Source: Enterococcus gilvus ATCC BAA-350
GTDB taxonomy: Bacteria; Bacillota; Bacilli; Lactobacillales; Enterococcaceae
Direction of reading: 5' to 3'
NCBI RefSeq assembly: GCF_000407545.1
Contig: NZ_ASWH01000001.1
Location: 853,501 to 917,500, forward strand
DNA: 64,000 bases
The first letter of the stretch is position 1; each line of letters begins with the position of its first letter. Position numbers and translations under genes: made by a program. Shown in pieces: positions 53,552 through 62,914 of this stretch. The notes under the pieces are model-generated. The model was not told the origin of the DNA. It did not search any database and saw only the letters and a program-made list of their open reading frames with translations.

Positions 53552-53707
53552 TTCTATGCTACAACTCCTAAAATTATAATTTACATCCGTTTGTTATTCC
53601 TTTTCAACTATAACACACCTAAAAATGCAAAGGAAAGGGGGTTAAAAATAGTTTCCGAGAAAATTCACAATAAAAGCACAATTAACTAAGCAAAAAACAC
53701 TGGAGAA

Positions 53708-54094
53708 TCAGTCTCCGTCCGTGGGTCTTTCCAGTGTAAAGCGTCCTTTTTTCAGTACCGTCTTTTCTTCCGTGACAGGTAAAGACTGATTGATCTTTTC
53801 AAGTTGCGCTTGAATCTGTTGGATACGAGGCTCTGCCTGAAAGCGAAAATCTTCTACATCTTTTTCGACTCCTGATTTGAAAGCTGGGACCAGCGTATCA
53901 AACGTTCCTTTTAAAGTAACCAATGATTCGCGGAACGCCGCCAAATTATCGTTTAATTCATCCGTTAACTCCACCAACTCACGCGTGTTTGTAATTAGTT
54001 TTTCACGGGTCTCTTCACCTTTACGCGGCGCTAATAGAAGTCCGCCTAAGGTTCCTAAACCGGCACCAAATAGAATTCCTTTAAAAAAGCCCAT
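53708..54094 (-). CDS. YtxH-domain protein
   Basis: 128 residues: N-terminal glycine-rich membrane segment FFKGILFGAGLGTLGGLLLA followed by the typical PRKGEETREKL, then a long amphipathic helix region likely to form a coiled coil. This is the YtxH/YhaH family of envelope proteins of unknown role. Its ATG directly abuts the HIT gene stop, so it is translationally coupled to HIT. Confidence 0.88.
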   Translation of the reverse strand: MGFFKGILFGAGLGTLGGLLLAPRKGEETREKLITNTRELVELTDELNDNLAAFRESLVTLKGTFDTLVPAFKSGVEKDVEDFRFQAEPRIQQIQAQLEKINQSLPVTEEKTVLKKGRFTLERPTDGD

Positions 54095-54520
54095 TTATTT
54101 CACCTGCTCCTTAATCTGATCGGCAATTAATTGCATTTCTTCCGCTGTTTGTTGATCCGCATGATTTCCAAAATGAATTGAAAAGTCATCCTTTTTACTA
54201 TAGCGCGGCACTAAATGGATATGAGAGTGAAAAACGGATTGATAGGCAAGTTCTTTATTATTATTTAAGATATTTAATCCGTCCATTTCAGGAAAAGCAT
54301 GTTCAATCGCACGTGCAATTTTAGGAATACGTGCGAAGACGTCTGCTGCCAAGTCTTCATCATAGTCGAAAATATCCGTAACATGTTTTTTTGGGACTAC
54401 TAAAGTATGCCCCTTTGTTGCTTGTGAGATGTCTAGAAAAGCATAGACTTTGTCGTCCTCATAAATTTTGTAGCTGGGGATTTCTTGATTAATGATTTTA
54501 CAAAAAATACAATTTTCCAT
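54095..54520 (-). CDS. hit: HIT-family nucleotide hydrolase
   Basis: 141 residues from ATG 54520 (GGAAGG 9 bases upstream; ATG 54529 touches that site). N-terminal zinc-type CIFCKIINQEIPSYKIYEDD and the histidine triad HSHIHLVPRY near residue 100. The Hint-like family hydrolyses nucleoside phosphoramidates or dinucleotides. It is divergent from ecsA, as in Bacillus. Confidence 0.93.
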   Translation of the reverse strand: MENCIFCKIINQEIPSYKIYEDDKVYAFLDISQATKGHTLVVPKKHVTDIFDYDEDLAADVFARIPKIARAIEHAFPEMDGLNILNNNKELAYQSVFHSHIHLVPRYSKKDDFSIHFGNHADQQTAEEMQLIADQIKEQVK

Positions 54521-54672
54521 TGCAAACATCCTTCCTGTTTCGTGGTGATTTATTTTGTGCTGTCAGTATGGGTAAAATGTCCCGACAACTGAAAATTCTT
54601 CCTTAACTTTACCATAACTTGGAATACTTGTGCTGTAAAAGGTCAAGTGAAGATTAATTATTTGCAGGATTC

Positions 54673-54681
54673 TGCTATAAT
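54673..54681 (+). promoter_or_regulatory. Extended -10 promoter of ecsAB
   Basis: TGCTATAAT (54673-54681) is an extended -10 box with a weak -35. About 110 bases of leader follow, including AGCC...GGCT and an ACCTT-rich stretch, with no clear regulator site. Confidence 0.55.
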
Positions 54682-54798
54682 GTTAACTATGAATGAGCCG
54701 CTCTTTTAACTTTGACTGAGGGGCTACTTATTTTAGGTAAAAGACCTTGGAGAATTATAATAGTTGTTTTCTTATAAATAGGAACTTGGAGGGAACGC

Positions 54799-55536
54799 AT
54801 GAGTTTAGTAATAGAACACGTAACAGGCGGGTATGGACACGTGCCTGTTTTAAAGGATATTAATTTTGATGTTAAAAATGGCGAGATGATTGGCCTGATT
54901 GGCTTGAATGGCGCGGGAAAATCTACGACGATAAAAAATATTATTGGGTTATTAACACCGCAAAAGGGGACGATCAAGGTTGATGAACTTACCCTGCAGC
55001 AAGACCCAGGAAATTATCGAAAGAAAATTGGATACATTCCTGAGACGCCATCTTTGTATGAAGAATTAACGTTGAGAGAGCACATCGAAGTTACTGCAAT
55101 GGCCTATGGTATTCCTAAAGAAGAAGCGATGCAACGAGCAGAGTCGTTATTGAAAACATTTCGCTTGGAAAATCGGTTAGACTGGTTTCCAGTGAACTTT
55201 TCAAAAGGAATGAAACAAAAAGTAATGGTGCTATGCGCCTTTTTGATCCAACCGAGTTTATACATTATTGATGAACCCTTTTTAGGATTGGACCCATTGG
55301 CTATCAATGCTCTGTTGGAATTGATGGTGACCATGAAGGAACAGGGGGCCGCGATCTTAATGTCTACCCATATCTTAGCGACAGCAGAGAAATATTGCGA
55401 TCGTTTCGTTGTGCTTCATGAGGGTGAAGTGCGGGCACTTGGTACGTTGCAAGAATTGCAGCAAGAATTCAATTTGCCAGGCTCTTCGTTAGATGAAATT
55501 TATATCGCTTTAACAAAGGAGAAGGAACATGCATGA
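54799..55536 (+). CDS. ecsA: ABC transporter ATPase EcsA
   Basis: 245 residues: Walker A GLNGAGKST (about 37-45), Q-loop GYIPETPSLYEEL, a divergent signature NFSKGMKQKVMVL in place of LSGGQ, Walker B YIIDEPFLGLD and switch MSTHIL. EcsAB is linked to secretion, membrane-protein processing and peptide pheromone maturation through Eep/RasP. The stop overlaps ecsB by 8 bases. Confidence 0.93.
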   Translation: MSLVIEHVTGGYGHVPVLKDINFDVKNGEMIGLIGLNGAGKSTTIKNIIGLLTPQKGTIKVDELTLQQDPGNYRKKIGYIPETPSLYEELTLREHIEVTAMAYGIPKEEAMQRAESLLKTFRLENRLDWFPVNFSKGMKQKVMVLCAFLIQPSLYIIDEPFLGLDPLAINALLELMVTMKEQGAAILMSTHILATAEKYCDRFVVLHEGEVRALGTLQELQQEFNLPGSSLDEIYIALTKEKEHA

Positions 55537-56737
55537 TTTTTTTCTATTGAGGCGTCAACGCCACCAGAAAAAAATGATGAAGTACATGCGCTATGTTTTA
55601 AATGATCATTTTGTTTTGGTGTGCTTGTTTTTAGTTGGCGGTCTAGCCTTTTATTATTCAAACCTGTTAAAACAACTGCCACCAGATTTCCCTTGGAGTC
55701 TGCCGATCGTCGGGGTAGTGTGGTGGCTCGTTTTACCCTTTGGGAGATTAGCGACTCTCGTTGAGCCTGCTGATATGACATTCTTATTGCCGAAAGAAAA
55801 AGAAATGGGCAATTATTTGACAAGCGGGTTGCGTCACTCCTTGGCACTGCCATTTACAGTTGAACTGCTTTTATGCGGTGCATTGCTCCCATTAGTGGTA
55901 TTAGCGAAGCAAATAGGGTTTATAAACTTTTTCTTCTATATAGTAGTGTTGTGGAGTCTGAAATTAGCAAATCTTAGAATCCAGCGCTTCGCCTGTTACC
56001 AAAAAACGCGCAAGCAGACGCAGCGTTTGTATTTCGCTTGGTTTGTCGGGAGCGGAGCGATAATTTTTATCGCCCTTTACAGCATGGCATGGCTAGGTTC
56101 GGTCTTGGCAGTAGCTACGATGATGGGTTTTGTAGTGTTGACACAAGAGAAAAGCCAGTTACTGGATTGGATCCAGATGATTGCGCGTGAAAATGCTCGA
56201 CTGCATCGGATCTATCAATTTATTAATTTGTTTACGGATGTTCCAGAAGTCGAAGCAAAGGTTCGTCGCAGGAAATATCTAGATGGTCTATTAGCGAGAA
56301 TTTCCTTTAAACAGGAAAACACGTATCTTTATTTGTTTGCGCGAGGCGCGTTACGGGGGGCAGAATTTGGCGGGTTGTTTTTCCGCTTGTTGATTGTAGG
56401 AAGTATTCTGTTGCTCTCTTTGAATGACATCCGATTTGTTGCTGGAGTCAGTCTATTGTTTATTTATTTGATCGGGTTTCAAATGATTCCATTGTATGGA
56501 CAATTTGATTATATCAGTGCGACACAGCTTTATCCTGTGTCAAAAAAATACAAAAAAACGGCTTTGCAGCGCTTGATGGTGATTTTATTAGTTGCTGCAG
56601 CACTTATCTTCACGTTGTGCAGCCTTGTACATTTGTCAATCGTTGGAAGTTTGATCATACTTGTGTTACTTTTAATCGAAATTAGTTTGTTTGCGTGGTT
56701 CTATCTCCCAACAAGGATAAAGAAAATGGAGGATTAA
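55529..56737 (+). CDS. ecsB: ABC transporter permease EcsB
   Basis: 402 residues, membrane protein with about 8-10 spans. N-terminal FFLLRRQRHQKKMMKYMRYV and central WLVLPFGRLATLVEPADMTF and FLLPKEKEMGNYL match EcsB. It forms the membrane part of the Ecs transporter. The gene starts inside the end of ecsA and ends 3 bases before the transaminase gene. Confidence 0.92.
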   Translation: MHDFFLLRRQRHQKKMMKYMRYVLNDHFVLVCLFLVGGLAFYYSNLLKQLPPDFPWSLPIVGVVWWLVLPFGRLATLVEPADMTFLLPKEKEMGNYLTSGLRHSLALPFTVELLLCGALLPLVVLAKQIGFINFFFYIVVLWSLKLANLRIQRFACYQKTRKQTQRLYFAWFVGSGAIIFIALYSMAWLGSVLAVATMMGFVVLTQEKSQLLDWIQMIARENARLHRIYQFINLFTDVPEVEAKVRRRKYLDGLLARISFKQENTYLYLFARGALRGAEFGGLFFRLLIVGSILLLSLNDIRFVAGVSLLFIYLIGFQMIPLYGQFDYISATQLYPVSKKYKKTALQRLMVILLVAAALIFTLCSLVHLSIVGSLIILVLLLIEISLFAWFYLPTRIKKMED

Positions 56738-56740
56738 AGA

Positions 56741-57610
56741 ATGAAGGTATTATGGAACGATCAAATCGTTGATGAATCAGAAGTAAAGATTGATTTAGAG
56801 GATCGCGGCTACCAATTTGGTGATGGTATTTATGAAGTTATCCGTATTTACGATGGATACATGTATATGGAAAAGGAGCATTTAGATCGACTATGGGTGA
56901 GTGCTGAAAAAATCCGTATGACACTTCCTTTTACGAAAGAGGCGCTTAGCGAACGGTTGCACCAATTAGCCAAGGAAGCTGGTTTGGAGAACGCGCGGGT
57001 GTATTTTCAAGTGACACGGGGAACTGCAAAACCAAGGCTGCATGATTTTCCTGATCCGAAAGAAGTTCCGCCGGTCCTGATGGCGGATATTCAGCCGGCT
57101 TCTCGTCCAACGGCGAAACAAACTATTGGTATCCGTGCTGGATTTGTAGAAGATAAACGTTGGCTGCATTGTGACATAAAATCTATCAGCCTATTGGGGA
57201 ATCTTTTGGCCTTAGACGAGGCCAAACAAAACGGCTATGAAGAAGCTGTCTTGGTCCGTGACAATTACGTGACAGAAGCTTCTGCTTCAAATTTATGGAT
57301 GGTAAAAAATGAAGTTCTTTATACGCATCCGGACGGGAATTTGATTTTGCCAGGTATCACAAAAATTAAAATTCGCGAAATTGCAAAAGCTTTAGGTATT
57401 GAATTGAAAGAAGAGGCGTTCACAGACAAAGAGCTGTTAGCAGCTGATGAATGTTTCAAAACGAGCTCAGTGGCAGAAATTATGCCGATTATCGAAATTG
57501 ACAATCAAAAAATCGGCGACGGTATGCCAGGGAAGGTAACGAAAAAAATTCTTCACGCCTACATCGAAGCAGTGAATTTATCGGTTCAGGCACATCGTGA
57601 TGAAAAATAA
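56741..57610 (+). CDS. dat: D-amino-acid transaminase
   Basis: 289 residues, class IV PLP fold: IDLEDRGYQFGDGIYEVIRI at the start, PLP lysine in CDIKSISLLGNLLA (about residue 146) and SASNLWMVK. It makes D-glutamate/D-alanine by exchange with keto acids, feeding peptidoglycan. Three bases after ecsB with GGAGG, hence likely the same transcript. Confidence 0.93.
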   Translation: MKVLWNDQIVDESEVKIDLEDRGYQFGDGIYEVIRIYDGYMYMEKEHLDRLWVSAEKIRMTLPFTKEALSERLHQLAKEAGLENARVYFQVTRGTAKPRLHDFPDPKEVPPVLMADIQPASRPTAKQTIGIRAGFVEDKRWLHCDIKSISLLGNLLALDEAKQNGYEEAVLVRDNYVTEASASNLWMVKNEVLYTHPDGNLILPGITKIKIREIAKALGIELKEEAFTDKELLAADECFKTSSVAEIMPIIEIDNQKIGDGMPGKVTKKILHAYIEAVNLSVQAHRDEK

Positions 57611-57699
57611 TCAAAGAAGAACATACATGCTCTTGACGAAGAGCCCTTCCCCGACTAAAATAGTAAATACGTTTAAAATGCTAGGGGAGGGCCTTGGGA

Positions 57700-58482
57700 A
57701 TGGAGTTTCAGTTGGATAGTGACTGGCGTGTGCAGCCGATCAAAGGCGATACAGGAAAAACGTATATCGGCTATCGTGACGAAGATCGCGTCTTCATTAA
57801 ACGAAATACCACCCCAATGTTGGCGGCTTTATCTCGTGAAGGAATCGCACCGAAACTTGTTTGGATCAAACGGACAGGAAACGGCGATACATTGACTGCT
57901 CAAGAATGGTTGGATGGTCGTATTCTCGAACCAGAAGAAATACCGCGTCGCAATGACGTAGTAGATGTACTGTATCACTTACATCACTCGCCTTCATTGA
58001 AAGTGATGTTAAAAAAAATGGGTGGACGCCAAGTTTCACCACAGCAGCTATTGGCTGATTATGAGGCGAATTTACCGACGATGATCGAACAAAATGCGTT
58101 CATTGAGCTGGTGTATGCGTACCTTAAAAAAAATATACCGACGTATGCAAAGAAAAATTATACGGTGGTACATGGTGATGTAAATCATCGAAATTGGTTG
58201 GTTTGTTCCAACTATTTATATTTGGTTGATTGGGATTCCGTGATGTTTGCTGATCCTGCTCTGGATATTGGAACGATTTTAGGAAACTATGTGCCGTTAT
58301 CTAGCTGGAGCAAGTGGCTTGTTCGCTATGGGATTCGCCCAACTGATGAGAACATGGAACGTGTCTATTGGTATGGGTTGATGAGTTTGCTGTTAGAGAT
58401 TGCTCGTCAATACAAACGGGAAGAATTTCATCACATGAACCAATCGATCTTACAATTAAAACGAATTTTTGCTGGAAGCTGA
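57700..58482 (+). CDS. YtmP-like phosphotransferase (choline/aminoglycoside kinase fold)
   Basis: 260 residues from ATG 57700 (GGGGAGGG 8 bases upstream). Kinase-like C-lobe with the Brenner motif [13 protein letters not shown] and the DFG-like [16 protein letters not shown]-lobe lysine in [11 protein letters not shown]. This APH-fold protein is regularly encoded next to trmB (Bacillus ytmP-ytmQ). Substrate unknown; an antibiotic-resistance role is unlikely given the conserved housekeeping position. Confidence 0.88.
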   Translation: MEFQLDSDWRVQPIKGDTGKTYIGYRDEDRVFIKRNTTPMLAALSREGIAPKLVWIKRTGNGDTLTAQEWLDGRILEPEEIPRRNDVVDVLYHLHHSPSLKVMLKKMGGRQVSPQQLLADYEANLPTMIEQNAFIELVYAYLKKNIPTYAKKNYTVVHGDVNHRNWLVCSNYLYLVDWDSVMFADPALDIGTILGNYVPLSSWSKWLVRYGIRPTDENMERVYWYGLMSLLLEIARQYKREEFHHMNQSILQLKRIFAGS

Positions 58483-58502
58483 ACGTTTTGTTCAGCTTTT
58501 TG
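58476..58502 (+). terminator. Terminator overlapping the phosphotransferase stop
   Basis: AAGCTGAAC (58476-58484), loop GTTTT, GTTCAGCTT (58490-58498), then TTT. TATAAT at 58517-58522 then restarts transcription for trmB. Confidence 0.85.
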
Positions 58503-58564
58503 CGAGTTTTATTAGCTATAATAGAAAGAAACGAGAATTAGAAAATAGTTTTTGGAGGAAAAAC

Positions 58565-59215
58565 ATGCGAGTTAGAAATCGTCCGGGCGCAGCAGAAATG
58601 CTGGCGGCTCGACCTGAATATGCGGTGCAAGAGCCTGAATCATGGAAAGGGCGCTGGTCTGAACGTTTTGGTAACGATCACCCGATCCATATTGAAATTG
58701 GCATGGGTAAAGGGCAGTTCATTACTGGAATGGCGGCGGCTCATCCCGAGATCAATTACATCGGTATAGAAATGCAAGTGAGCGTGATTTCTTTAGCTTT
58801 AGATAAACTAGTTGAAGCAGAATTGCCTAATTTACAATTGCTACATGTAGATGGTTCAGAGCTGACGAATTATTTTGCGGACAGCGAAGTAGATCAGATT
58901 TATTTGAACTTTTCTGATCCATGGCCAAAGAAAAAACATGAAAAACGCCGACTGACATCGCCAAGCTTTTTAAAAGTAGACGAAGCGATTTTGAAGCCAG
59001 CCGGAGAAATCCATTTTAAAACAGACAACCAAGGGTTATTTGAATATTCATTGAGTAGTTTCTCAAAATACGGAATGACTCTTGAACACGTTTGGTTAGA
59101 TCTGCACGAAAGTTCTTTTGAGGGAAATATTATGACCGAATATGAAGAGAAGTTTTCAAACAAAGGACAGCGAATTTATCGAGTGGAAGCACGTTTTCAG
59201 GATAAGACAAAATAA
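58565..59215 (+). CDS. trmB: tRNA (guanine-N7-)-methyltransferase TrmB
   Basis: 216 residues from ATG 58565 (GGAGG upstream; the longer frame overlaps the terminator). Motifs [12 protein letters not shown] (AdoMet loop), [28 protein letters not shown] (catalytic and tRNA-binding) and [13 protein letters not shown]. It methylates G46 in the variable loop of tRNAs. Followed by its own terminator, separating it from comGA. Confidence 0.95.
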   Translation: MRVRNRPGAAEMLAARPEYAVQEPESWKGRWSERFGNDHPIHIEIGMGKGQFITGMAAAHPEINYIGIEMQVSVISLALDKLVEAELPNLQLLHVDGSELTNYFADSEVDQIYLNFSDPWPKKKHEKRRLTSPSFLKVDEAILKPAGEIHFKTDNQGLFEYSLSSFSKYGMTLEHVWLDLHESSFEGNIMTEYEEKFSNKGQRIYRVEARFQDKTK

Positions 59216-59223
59216 TGGCAGAC

Positions 59224-59260
59224 GAGGAGATAGACCTTTTAGGTTTATCTTCTTTTTTTT
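59224..59260 (+). terminator. Terminator between trmB and comGA
   Basis: GAGGAGATAGACCT pairs with AGGTTTATCTTC (one mismatch), then eight T. It shows the 59215 open frame is not the comGA start. Confidence 0.9.
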
Positions 59261-59278
59261 GGAGCAGAAAAAAGTTTT

Positions 59279-59286
59279 TACGTATC
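59279..59286 (+). promoter_or_regulatory. Possible SigX (cin-box-like) promoter of comG
   Basis: TTTTTACGTATC: TACGTATC resembles the streptococcal cin-box TACGAATA at 6 of 8 positions and follows a T-run. Only 37 bases lie between the upstream terminator and the comGA ribosome site GAGGTGAT, too few for a normal sigma-A promoter with spare room. Confidence 0.35.
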
Positions 59287-59307
59287 TTGTTTTATGAGGT
59301 GATAAAA

Positions 59308-60258
59308 ATGGAGATCGAAGAGCTTTCAGACGAATTGATTCAATATGGTTTTGACCACCAAATGCAAGATTTATATTTGTTGCCCCAAAAAGATAAGTAT
59401 CGATACTTTTTTCGCAGAGGCCCATTTTATGAGCATAAGAACTCAGATCTTTCCTATGTTGATAATGAAATGAATGTACGTACGGCATTGCAGTTGATTA
59501 ACCGCTTCAAATATTTGGGGCAAATGGATGTCAGCGAAAAGCGCAAAGTTCAGCTTGGGGCGATCTCTTATCCGTTACCGGAGACGAATCAGCGATTGAG
59601 GCTGTCCACGGTAGGAGATTATTTACAACGGGAGAGTTTAGTTATTCGATTTTTACATCAGTTTGGTACTAGTCCCGAGGTTTACCACTTGTCTGAGCAA
59701 TTGGATATTTTGCGAAGGCATACTAAAAAAAGAGGGCTGTATATTTTCTGCGGGCCTGTGGGTTCGGGTAAGACAACATTGATGTACAAGTTGGCACGTG
59801 AAATGGAAGGGCAAGTTATTACCATTGAAGATCCGGTAGAAATTGAAGAACCTGATTTTGTACAGTTGCAAGTAAATGAAAAAATTCAACAAAGCTATGA
59901 TGAACTGATCAAGTTGTCATTGAGACACCATCCAGATGTGTTGATTATCGGTGAAATCCGTGATGAGAAGACGATTCAAGGCGCAATTCGAGCCGCGTTA
60001 ACGGGTCATTGCGTATTTGCTACCCTTCATGCTGCCAGCTTAGAAACTGCTCATGCACGGGTCTTTGAGCTTGGAGGAGAGGCCTCGTTACTAAAAGAAT
60101 GCCTACGGGGAATTATTTATCAAGAACTTTTACCAATAGACCAAACGGTAGGGTTATTGACAAGTTACCAATTTTATCAAGAGAAGGTGACATTCACCTG
60201 GGAAGAGGGGATGCGTCGTGTGGCACAGAAACAAACTGACCAGAAAACAACGAATTGA
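59308..60258 (+). CDS. comGA: Competence pseudopilus ATPase ComGA
   Basis: 316 residues from ATG 59308 (GAGGTGAT upstream). PilB/GspE-type secretion ATPase: Walker A GPVGSGKTTLMYKL, Asp box ITIEDPVEI, Walker B VLIIGEIRDEKT and His box GHCVFATLHAAS. It lacks the N-terminal MshEN domain and the zinc finger, as usual for ComGA of Lactobacillales. It powers assembly of the DNA-uptake pseudopilus. Overlaps comGB by 41 bases. Confidence 0.95.
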   Translation: MEIEELSDELIQYGFDHQMQDLYLLPQKDKYRYFFRRGPFYEHKNSDLSYVDNEMNVRTALQLINRFKYLGQMDVSEKRKVQLGAISYPLPETNQRLRLSTVGDYLQRESLVIRFLHQFGTSPEVYHLSEQLDILRRHTKKRGLYIFCGPVGSGKTTLMYKLAREMEGQVITIEDPVEIEEPDFVQLQVNEKIQQSYDELIKLSLRHHPDVLIIGEIRDEKTIQGAIRAALTGHCVFATLHAASLETAHARVFELGGEASLLKECLRGIIYQELLPIDQTVGLLTSYQFYQEKVTFTWEEGMRRVAQKQTDQKTTN

Positions 60259-61231
60259 TTTTGCTCATTTATTAGGTGAGTTGATGGAAAATGGGTTTAG
60301 CTTGCAGCAGGCATTGGACTTCTTTGTTAATGCAAACATTTTTCTGCCTTCTGTATTAATCGGTGTACAAAAAGACCTCCATCAAGGGGAAAATTTAGCG
60401 GTGAGTTTTGCAAAGTTGAATTACTCAAACGATCAAATACTACAAATAGAACTTGCTGATTCTCACGGTGACTTGTCAAAAACATTGCTGGGAATTGCTG
60501 AACAAATGCGGTTAGTCCAACGTCAAAGAGAGAATTTTCTCAAGGCGGTTTCGTACCCGTTGCTTCTATTGGTGTTTCTAATTGTTATTTTATTGGGAAT
60601 GCGGTTTTTCTTGTTGCCTCAGCTATTAGCTAGCGGAATAATTCGGGAGGAGGATTTTTCGGTTCAGCTCATAAAAGTTGTTCCTGTGATTGCCTTAGGA
60701 ATGATCCTGTTTTTTTTAGTATTAATAGTATGCTGGCAAGCTTGGGGGAGAAGACAAAACTTTTTGATCCGTTTTCGCTTTTTAGCAAGGGTACCGTTAG
60801 CTGGAGCATTATTTAGTAATTACTATTCTGCCTATTTTGCCTTGGAATGGGGCAAACTTTTTCAGCAAGGATTGGAATTAAATCAAATTATCGAATGTCT
60901 ATTGTCTATAGATGGAAAATCACTGATGCAAGAATTAGCAGCAGATTTGAAGATCCGCTTAGCTCAAGGCAGTTCGCTAGCCGAAGAATTGAAACGTTAC
61001 CCATTTTTAACCAAAGAGTTTGGACGAATCATCTTTCAAGGAGAAGCTCGAGGGAATTTGGCCAAAGAGTTATTAACTTACAGTCAATTAGTCTGGCGTC
61101 GCTTTTTCAATCAGTTAGAATTCCTGTGTTCTTGGTTGCAGCCCCTTGTTTTTTTGATCGTTGCCCTTTTGATTATCAGCCTATACATGACGATGCTTTT
61201 GCCGTTAACGAATTTGGAGGGAATTATATGA
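60218..61231 (+). CDS. comGB: Competence pseudopilus membrane platform ComGB
   Basis: 337 residues from GTG (GAGGGG upstream). GspF/PilC-type: two repeated cytoplasmic domains (LGELMENGFSLQQALDFF and KLFQQGLELNQIIECLL) with three membrane spans, including LLLLVFLIVILLGMRFF. It anchors the ATPase and the pseudopilins. Stop overlaps the comGC start as ATGA. Confidence 0.93.
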   Translation: MWHRNKLTRKQRIDFAHLLGELMENGFSLQQALDFFVNANIFLPSVLIGVQKDLHQGENLAVSFAKLNYSNDQILQIELADSHGDLSKTLLGIAEQMRLVQRQRENFLKAVSYPLLLLVFLIVILLGMRFFLLPQLLASGIIREEDFSVQLIKVVPVIALGMILFFLVLIVCWQAWGRRQNFLIRFRFLARVPLAGALFSNYYSAYFALEWGKLFQQGLELNQIIECLLSIDGKSLMQELAADLKIRLAQGSSLAEELKRYPFLTKEFGRIIFQGEARGNLAKELLTYSQLVWRRFFNQLEFLCSWLQPLVFLIVALLIISLYMTMLLPLTNLEGII

Positions 61232-61506
61232 AAAAGAAAGTATCTGGGTTCACCTTATTAGAGATGTTGGTCGTACTTTTTGTAATCAGCCTGCTTTTAT
61301 TATTATTCGTGCCTAAACTAATTAATCAAAAAGAAAGCGCTAGTAAAAAAAGCGATGCAGCAATAGCAAAAGTAGTAGAAACACAAATTCAAGTGTATGA
61401 ATTAGATTTTGGAAAGACACCCACAAGAGAAGAGTTAATCGATCAAGAATACGTCAAAAAGGAGCAGTATGACGCGTATGAAAGAGCGCAAAAACAACCG
61501 AAATAA
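61228..61506 (+). CDS. comGC: Major pseudopilin ComGC
   Basis: 92 residues. Class III prepilin leader KKKVSG, cut before FTLLEMLVVLFVISLLL with glutamate at +5, then a short globular part with LIDQEYVKKEQYDAYERA. Processed by the prepilin peptidase ComC and polymerised into the competence pilus. Overlaps comGD by 38 bases. Confidence 0.95.
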   Translation: MKKKVSGFTLLEMLVVLFVISLLLLLFVPKLINQKESASKKSDAAIAKVVETQIQVYELDFGKTPTREELIDQEYVKKEQYDAYERAQKQPK

Positions 61507-61942
61507 TTCGGGATTTACACTCATTGAGACACTGATCGTTCTTGCGCTGGTTTGCAGCTTCGTTTTACTGCCAACGCTTGCTATTAAGGAGTGGCAACAA
61601 CAGTTGGAAAAAGAGTTTTTCTATTATCAGTTCGAGAAGTCTACCCTGCATATCCAACAAGTTGCAATTGCCGACCAGCGCAATACACGGATCGATCTTC
61701 ATAATGAGGCGCAGCTGATTGATTTTTTTACAAATCATACTGAGCTTTCTTGGAGAAAATTGAAGATCCCTCGTACTGTGAAGTTACAAAGTGGGTATTC
61801 GATTGCTTTCAAAGCAGGAACGGGGAATATATCGACCACACAGCCTGGAAATGGCAGTATTCCGCATGTGGTTTTCACAGAAGACAATCAAAAGATTACG
61901 TATCAATTTCAACTGGGGAGTGGTCGTTTTGAAAGGAAATGA
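61469..61942 (+). CDS. comGD: Minor pseudopilin ComGD
   Basis: 157 residues; prepilin leader ...NNSG cut before FTLIETLIVLALVCSFVLL, Glu at +5. The remainder is a small beta-rich head (VKLQSGYSIAFKAG). Ribosome site AAGGAG lies within comGC. Overlaps comGE by 14 bases. Confidence 0.93.
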   Translation: MTRMKERKNNRNNSGFTLIETLIVLALVCSFVLLPTLAIKEWQQQLEKEFFYYQFEKSTLHIQQVAIADQRNTRIDLHNEAQLIDFFTNHTELSWRKLKIPRTVKLQSGYSIAFKAGTGNISTTQPGNGSIPHVVFTEDNQKITYQFQLGSGRFERK

Positions 61943-62201
61943 AGGGTACATCTTGTTAGAAAGTTTGATTAGTTTGGCGATATTACTGATTCTTGTTTCT
62001 AGTTATGTGGGCGTCACAGTTAAAATGCAAAAGGAGAGCCATCAACGTCTGGCGAATTTAGAAAATTATCGCGACCTGTATATTGAAACTCGACGGTGCA
62101 GAATACATGAGGGGGAGTCTACCCGGCCACAAATCTCTATTTCCTTGGAAAATGGAACGGCGTCAAATCAACAGGGGGGAATTCTGATTGCGAAAAAATA
62201 G
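61929..62201 (+). CDS. comGE: Minor pseudopilin ComGE
   Basis: 90 residues from TTG 61929 (GGGGAG 8 bases upstream). The leader KGNEG is followed by YILLESLISLAILLILV, with Tyr instead of Phe at +1 and Glu at +5. The frame continues openly further upstream inside comGD, but no earlier start has a proper site. Overlaps comGF by 14 bases. Confidence 0.85.
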   Translation: MKGNEGYILLESLISLAILLILVSSYVGVTVKMQKESHQRLANLENYRDLYIETRRCRIHEGESTRPQISISLENGTASNQQGGILIAKK

Positions 62202-62601
62202 CGGCTTCACATTGTTAGAAAGTTTAGTGGCGCTTTTGATGCTAAGCGGAATTCTGTTGTTGCTTTCTGGGTTAATTCAACATGCGCATAAGATGGAACA
62301 GTCGCTTAGCGGGTATCATCAGCTAGAGTGGGAAATCTATCTACTACAATTGGAAACGGAGATGGAGGGTCTCCATTATAAACAAACCAGTTCACGTGAG
62401 ATTTGGGCGGAGAATGATGAAAAGAAAAAAATAGTTATTAAGAAAAGCAATGACAAAATTATTAAAAGCCAATCTGATGGCTATCAGCCATTATTAACAG
62501 GAGTGAGTCGATTTGTTTGCCAAGAAAAAAATCATGGAGTGGATTTTGTGGTTACCTTCAAGGATGGAAAACAAAAAGAAGGGACATGGATCATCGAATA
62601 G
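62188..62601 (+). CDS. comGF: Minor pseudopilin ComGF
   Basis: 137 residues from TTG (GGGGGGA upstream). Leader RKNSG cut before FTLLESLVALLMLSGILLLL; C-terminal domain with LTGVSRFVCQEKNHGVDFVV, typical of ComGF. Overlaps comGG. Confidence 0.92.
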   Translation: MRKNSGFTLLESLVALLMLSGILLLLSGLIQHAHKMEQSLSGYHQLEWEIYLLQLETEMEGLHYKQTSSREIWAENDEKKKIVIKKSNDKIIKSQSDGYQPLLTGVSRFVCQEKNHGVDFVVTFKDGKQKEGTWIIE

Positions 62602-62914
62602 CCAAGGCGGAATTTTACTTTCCGTCTTATTGGCTATTTTTCTATTTAGTTTCTTATTACTAAATTTAACAACAAGCTATCATCAAACAGCAGATTTAAC
62701 AAAAAGAACGGAGCAGTTGTATGAAGCTAAGATCGCTAAAGAGCTTTTCTTAGCAGATTATCCAAAGTTGAAAAATAAAAATGGTGTATGGAAATTCAAT
62801 AAAGGAGAGATCGCCTATGAGACAGAGGTGAATCGCTTAGTGATGAACGTGAAAATTAAAAAGAAAACACATCAATTTTTTGAAAAAAATAGAACATCAA
62901 ATTCTTCGGATTGA
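62564..62914 (+). CDS. comGG: Minor pseudopilin ComGG
   Basis: About 116 residues if it starts at ATG 62564; ATG 62534 and TTG 62546 are alternatives, and none has an ideal ribosome site, so it probably relies on coupling to comGF. Leader ends NSQGG before ILLSVLLAIFLFSFLLLNL. No Glu at +5, as is common in ComGG. Last gene of the comG operon. Confidence 0.8.
   Translation: MENKKKGHGSSNSQGGILLSVLLAIFLFSFLLLNLTTSYHQTADLTKRTEQLYEAKIAKELFLADYPKLKNKNGVWKFNKGEIAYETEVNRLVMNVKIKKKTHQFFEKNRTSNSSD

Noticed and set aside
57700..58482. APH-fold protein as an aminoglycoside resistance gene
   Set aside because: Conserved ytmP-trmB neighbourhood indicates a housekeeping role.
60847..61227. 219-residue frame reading through into comGC
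   Set aside because: Upstream part lies out of frame within comGB; the prepilin leader at 61228 is the true N-terminus.
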